In this document: piece after piece, positions 59,949 through 64,000 of the stretch
How the letters are laid out: each line of letters begins with the position of its first letter
Position numbering within the stretch: position 1 is the stretch's first letter
From: Massariosphaeria phaeospora
Taxonomy: Eukaryota; Ascomycota; Dothideomycetes; Pleosporales
DNA: 64,000 nt
Assembly (NCBI GenBank): GCA_011032825.1
Contig: JAADJZ010000018.1
Location: 372,001 to 436,000, forward strand
Direction: 5' to 3'
Translations under genes and position numbers: made by a program
The notes under the pieces: generated by a model
Told to the model about the DNA's origin: nothing
Database searches by the model: none
What the model saw: the letters and a program-made list of their open reading frames with translations, nothing else

Positions 59949-62900
59949 TCAAATCATCTCGTGATCCTCACCCAGCAGTCCCTCCAATTCCAAGTCTCCA
60001 TTCACCTTCTCGCCGTAGGCCTGAAGCCTCAGCAACGCCTGCACGGCCTCCATATTATCTCCGGTTTCATAGCCGCCTTTCTTAGTCTTGTTCAACGGGC
60101 GGTCGAGAGCGCGATGTGCGTTCGCTTGCTCTCCATATTGGGCCGCGTCGAGCTTACCAGACGACGTCGACGTGGTGTGCACTTTCTCCCAGACGAGAGG
60201 CGGGAGGCCGCGCGGGAACGTCTCGCTCGCTTTGAGGCTGTTGCATTCCCAGTACATTTGCTCGTCACCTAGATGCAGGAGCCGGCGACTCAGCAGCCGT
60301 TCCTGCAGACTCCACGCGCGTGTATCGAGCGCGAAGCCAGGGGTTTCGAAGGCGATTTCGGGAAGCGACCGGGCAATGAGCTGAGAAGACATGGCCGCTT
60401 GCTTAGCAATGACTTGTTCTGCTCCGGTGATATAGGCTTGATGCTCGTTGGTAGCGTGGTTGATCTGGTCCACAACGATCGTCAGGGCCGCATTGCGGTA
60501 TGTGGTTGCCATTGCAGCACACTCCCGTAGCTTGTCTTCTTCCGAATCTTGCAGCACGCATAGCGAGTCGACCCAGACGTACTTGTAGCCAACGCGGGTC
60601 GCTGCCGAGATCGCAGCATCGATGGCTTTGGGTAGTGCAGTACGGGGTAGCTCGTGCTGCATCATCTGCTCGCGATCGGCCGACAGAGTGAGGTCTGGCA
60701 GGGCCCATACGTGACTGACGGTGACATAATCGACCATGCCCTCGCATGAGTCGATGTCAGAACTGTTCACTACACGTACAGTACTTCCTTCAGAACCATG
60801 TGGCTGAACGTCCAATAGCCGGGTAGGGAGTGTCTTCGATCCATTCGCTTGTCGAGAGCAATCCTCGTGGTGATCACAGCATTGTTCAAGCCAGTTCTTC
60901 GCCTGTGCAAGTAGCTTGCTATCCTCCCTGTGCGTTTCTTCATTGCATGAGTGAAGCTGGGCAAGGCAATCGACGCCGTCCTCGAGGACAAGCATCTCTA
61001 CCTTCTCGAGCTCTTCATGCGGTCCGGGGAAGGATGCCTTATCATTGGCCCAGCTGAGGCAACATGGCGCTGGAGTGAAGGCCATTGTCAATAACGCCGC
61101 ATTTGGTCGTTCAGCAGGCTCGCCGTTGAGCATAGACTTCGCTGTCCCCACTACCTTGGCTTCTGCCGAGGTAGTTGCGTGTGAGACGAAGGCGGAAAGC
61201 CACTTTTGTAGCCTCGGGACATCTTGCCAGTAGTAGTTGCCTGTACGCCCACTGAACTCGTGACGGAAATCGAGCCATTGCTGATTCTCTTGACCAAACG
61301 CGGTGGACGCCATCTCGACGAACACACAACCAAGACTCCAGATATCGGCAGCTTGTCCACGTACTCCGGTTGAGCTCTCAGGCGCGCAGTATTGACGCGT
61401 GAGTGGCGTAGATCGTTGGTCTGGGTCTACCACCTCCGAGGTACTGACGCCGAAATCGCTCAGCACAACATGAGGAAGATCTTGGTCGCTCTGAATGACT
61501 AGGATGTTCTGCGGTTTGATGTCCATATGCTTTATGACGGGCCGCTGTTCGTGGAGGTATCGGACCGACGACGCTAGGCATCCTAGCATCTTGACAATGG
61601 TGTCAGTCAGGCCGGCAGGCTTTTCGACAAAAGACTTGTCTAGCCATAGGGAAAGCGTTGTCTCCGCCACGGGAGTCAGAAGGATCGACATCTTGTCGCC
61701 CTTGGAGTAGGCGCCAAGGAATCGAATGATGTGAGGATGGCGAAGCTTCTTCAGTGCGTTGACTTCTTTCTTGAGTTCTTCCATGCCTGCTTGCGCGCGG
61801 TTCTTGAGTGTCTTACGACTAACCCTGAGGTTCGTATTGGGGTGGAGTACTTCGTCGACGACACTAAAGCCTCCTACACCGAGAAGCTGCACACTCCTAA
61901 ACTCAGGTGACGTAGAGCTGAAGTCGACTGGTGAGAAGTCCGTGAGTTCCAATGGCCCTGGTGAAGGCGACGCTGTCACCGACTCCGTCAAGTGCTCAAC
62001 ATCCGGACGGATAACATCTTGGTCGTCCTGTTCCACAGTCAGCAACGATCCGTTCATAGTTGTGGAGTTCGCTAGGTAAAATAAACGTGGTAATACCTGT
62101 CGATAAGTCTCTGTAGTTTCCGCATGTGTGCTCTTGCATTTGCTTCCGGTATTGATAATATGTGGGAAGAAGAGGTCTTGTTTCTGGGTGACATCGTGGT
62201 TCGATCGATCAGATACTAGTTGCAGTTGCACAATCCTAGACAGGTATTCCAAAGCTGTCTGTTCGGCTGACCCTCGAATTAGTTGTGCTGTATCTTCGTT
62301 CTTTATAGAAACGAAAAGTTGGTTCAACGTGTCTAAGGTATCGGCGAGAGAACGTGGACTGATTAGGGTGTGTCGGTCTTGGTCAATCTCCAGAGAGGCT
62401 TTTCCGCGAACATCAATTGTACTACTAGAAGCCTTTGCCCCTTCAGGAATGGGTGGGGGCGGTAGTGATGGCTCAGGTTCCCAGCTTTGAATCAGGTTGG
62501 AGATCCTTGAGAGCAGGCTGCATTTGAGTTAGTTGTCATAATACAGTCGTGAGCCTAGTTTTGCCTTACCCTGCTGTGCTCACAGCAATCGCGCCTTGTG
62601 GTGGAACGACTTGGGAGCTAGGCGTCTGCAGTTCCTGGAGTTGTGCTACGAGTGACGCAATCTGGTAGAGGCGTGCGTGGCCGTTATGAAGGATCGAGCT
62701 GCTTTCGGAATTCTGCCGGACCTGATCTCCTCGTTCAATTACGTGAACGGGATCATTTTGAACGGTAACGAGTGAACTAACGTCCGAAGATTCAGAACGT
62801 TCGTCCATGTCACCCGCAAACACTAGCGGTGTTATCAGTTTGTCATGGCATGACTCAAGTATTTGGTCTTTACCACGTTCTGAAGGAGCACTCAGATATG

Positions 62901-63999
62901 TCAGCTCGCCAACATCGGTCGGACGGGGTTTCTTCGGAGCTGTCGAGGACTCGGAGATATATCGGGCCAGAACGTCTGGGGCTCCTCCTTCTGCCGCATT
63001 TTGCTTTCCATGAGTTGGACTCTGTTCATGGTCTGGGTGCTGTTCGTCTGTACTGGTTGCTAGGACCTGGCGTTGCTTGGTAGGGGCCTGGCCATGCGTA
63101 GGTTTGATATGATTGGCTCCCGAAGACTGGCCTCTGCTATCACCATCGCTGAAATGTTGGAATTGGAACTCGAAGAATCCAGGAGGTTGTTGAAGGCCGC
63201 TGCCTCCACCACTGCCGTTGTTGTCTTTGTCTGGATGGCCTTGACTATCCCTACCTGGTGGCTGGTAGTCAAACCCGCCCTTGTCGAAGTTGTCACCATT
63301 AGGACGGTCGTCATCATCCGCGTTGTCGGAAACGTTATTGTCGGAGTCATCCTCGTTCCAGTCTAGCATGCACTTGCCATTCTTGAAGTGATCTGTAGCA
63401 AGTCAGCGTATACGACAAGTGATAGCGGAGACCAACGACGCACCTGCAATGTGATCGATACGATCCTGTCGCGTGACGAAGCGGTAAGGACAGAATCCGC
63501 ACTTGCGTGGGAAGGCTGTCTCCGACACGACAACGCTCTGGTCTTCATGTTTGCTGCAGTCGATATCCGGATGTATGTTTCTAAAGTGCTGTGATACGTC
63601 AGTCAAAGCTACTGATGAACTGCTCGTCTTGCGCACCTGGGAGAAATGGTATTTCCTGAAGCAGGGCTTCACCTTCTCCATGCCCTGGCTAATGCACAAG
63701 CTACAGACCCACGATTTGGAGGGGTAGCCCTCTTCTTCATTTCTCTTCCAGTCACACTTGCGTCCATATCGTTTTCCACACTTCCTTGTGCACTGGTAAA
63801 TCTTGCTCGGATCCCTTCCAAGTAGTTCGCGATCATCTGTGGGCACGCAGCTTTTCTTTCCTCGGTGAATACTAGGCTGCTGGCGTTGTATTTCATGATC
63901 GCCCATACTACTTGTAGTCATCTGCTGCGTCATCTCACCGAATATCGGATCCTGCTGGCTCGGGCTTGTTTGAGACTTATAGGCAGAATCATGGCCAGT
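59949..63999 (-). CDS. Zinc finger-protein kinase-HET fusion protein, 5' end cut by window edge
   Basis: The frame is open to the right edge, so the start is missing. Exons are 63637-63999, 63444-63588, 62570-63392 and 59949-62517; all junctions keep frame and 1299 residues are visible. Near the visible N-terminus are Cys-rich segments and a C2H2 finger (C-x2-C-x12-H-x3-H, CGFCPYRFVTRQDRIDHIAD), then a disordered Asp/Gly-rich stretch. A protein kinase domain (about 650-925) has GVGGFSVV, a putative lysine in SRKTLK, HMDIKPQN, DFGVS and CAPES. WLEQCCDHHEDC leads into a HET domain (about 1041-1190): YVTVSHVW, YVWVDSLCVLQ, TTYRNAALTIV and TRAWSLQERLLSRR. The kinase has Met in place of Arg in the HRD motif. 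It could signal from a nucleic-acid- or protein-sensing finger to HET-driven cell death; that is inference. Confidence 0.88.
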
Positions 64000-64000
64000 G

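Noticed and set aside
1..64000. CRISPR arrays, bacterial operons, rRNA or tRNA genes
   Set aside because: No regularly spaced direct repeats, Shine-Dalgarno-led gene chains or recognisable tRNA B-box/cloverleaf were seen; the sequence is eukaryotic nuclear DNA.

Overview
The window is nuclear DNA of a filamentous ascomycete, most likely a Dothideomycete. The signs are short spliceosomal introns (mostly 48-120 bases, GTRNGT...YAG), single-gene transcription units on both strands, fungus-specific families (Het-C, HET domain, Mdm12, SYLF, Boi) and a transposon disabled by C-to-T-type mutations. Placement below class level is not possible from sequence reading alone. I rebuilt gene models by splicing exons by eye; nearly all multi-exon models keep frame across every junction.

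Layout. 1-5 kb: the 3' part of a GT31-like glycosyltransferase (cut by the left edge), a single-pass membrane protein and two doubtful small genes. 5-12.3 kb: a divergent pair, a Boi-type SH3-SAM-PH polarity protein (-) and an SP-RING (SUMO ligase-like) protein with AT-hooks (+). 14-20.2 kb: a HET-domain gene (+) facing a complete het-C gene (-). 21.9-23.2 kb: MDM12. 23.2-30.6 kb: a gene-poor stretch with one short Cys-rich ORF. 30.6-32.7 kb: a Fot1/pogo-type transposon with perfect terminal repeats and a TA target duplication, its transposase broken by seven in-frame stops. 33.2-39.9 kb: three oxidative enzymes, a large-subunit catalase, a D-amino-acid-oxidase-like flavoenzyme with a peroxisomal AKL tail, and a secreted tyrosinase. 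43-59.5 kb: housekeeping genes (BTB protein, Csn12-like PCI protein, eL20, RRP7, SYLF protein, NUP85, a membrane protein). 59.9-64 kb: a gene cut by the right edge whose product joins a zinc-finger region, a protein kinase and a HET domain in one chain.

How the genes work together. Most are unrelated housekeeping genes. Two themes stand out. First, nonself recognition: a HET gene lies 790 bases tail-to-tail from het-C, which resembles the linked het-c/pin-c pair of Neurospora, and a second HET protein at the right edge carries its own kinase. Second, peroxide metabolism: the oxidase should make H2O2 in peroxisomes and the neighbouring catalase should remove it. The most interesting candidates for an undescribed system are the het-C/HET pair and the zinc finger-kinase-HET fusion.
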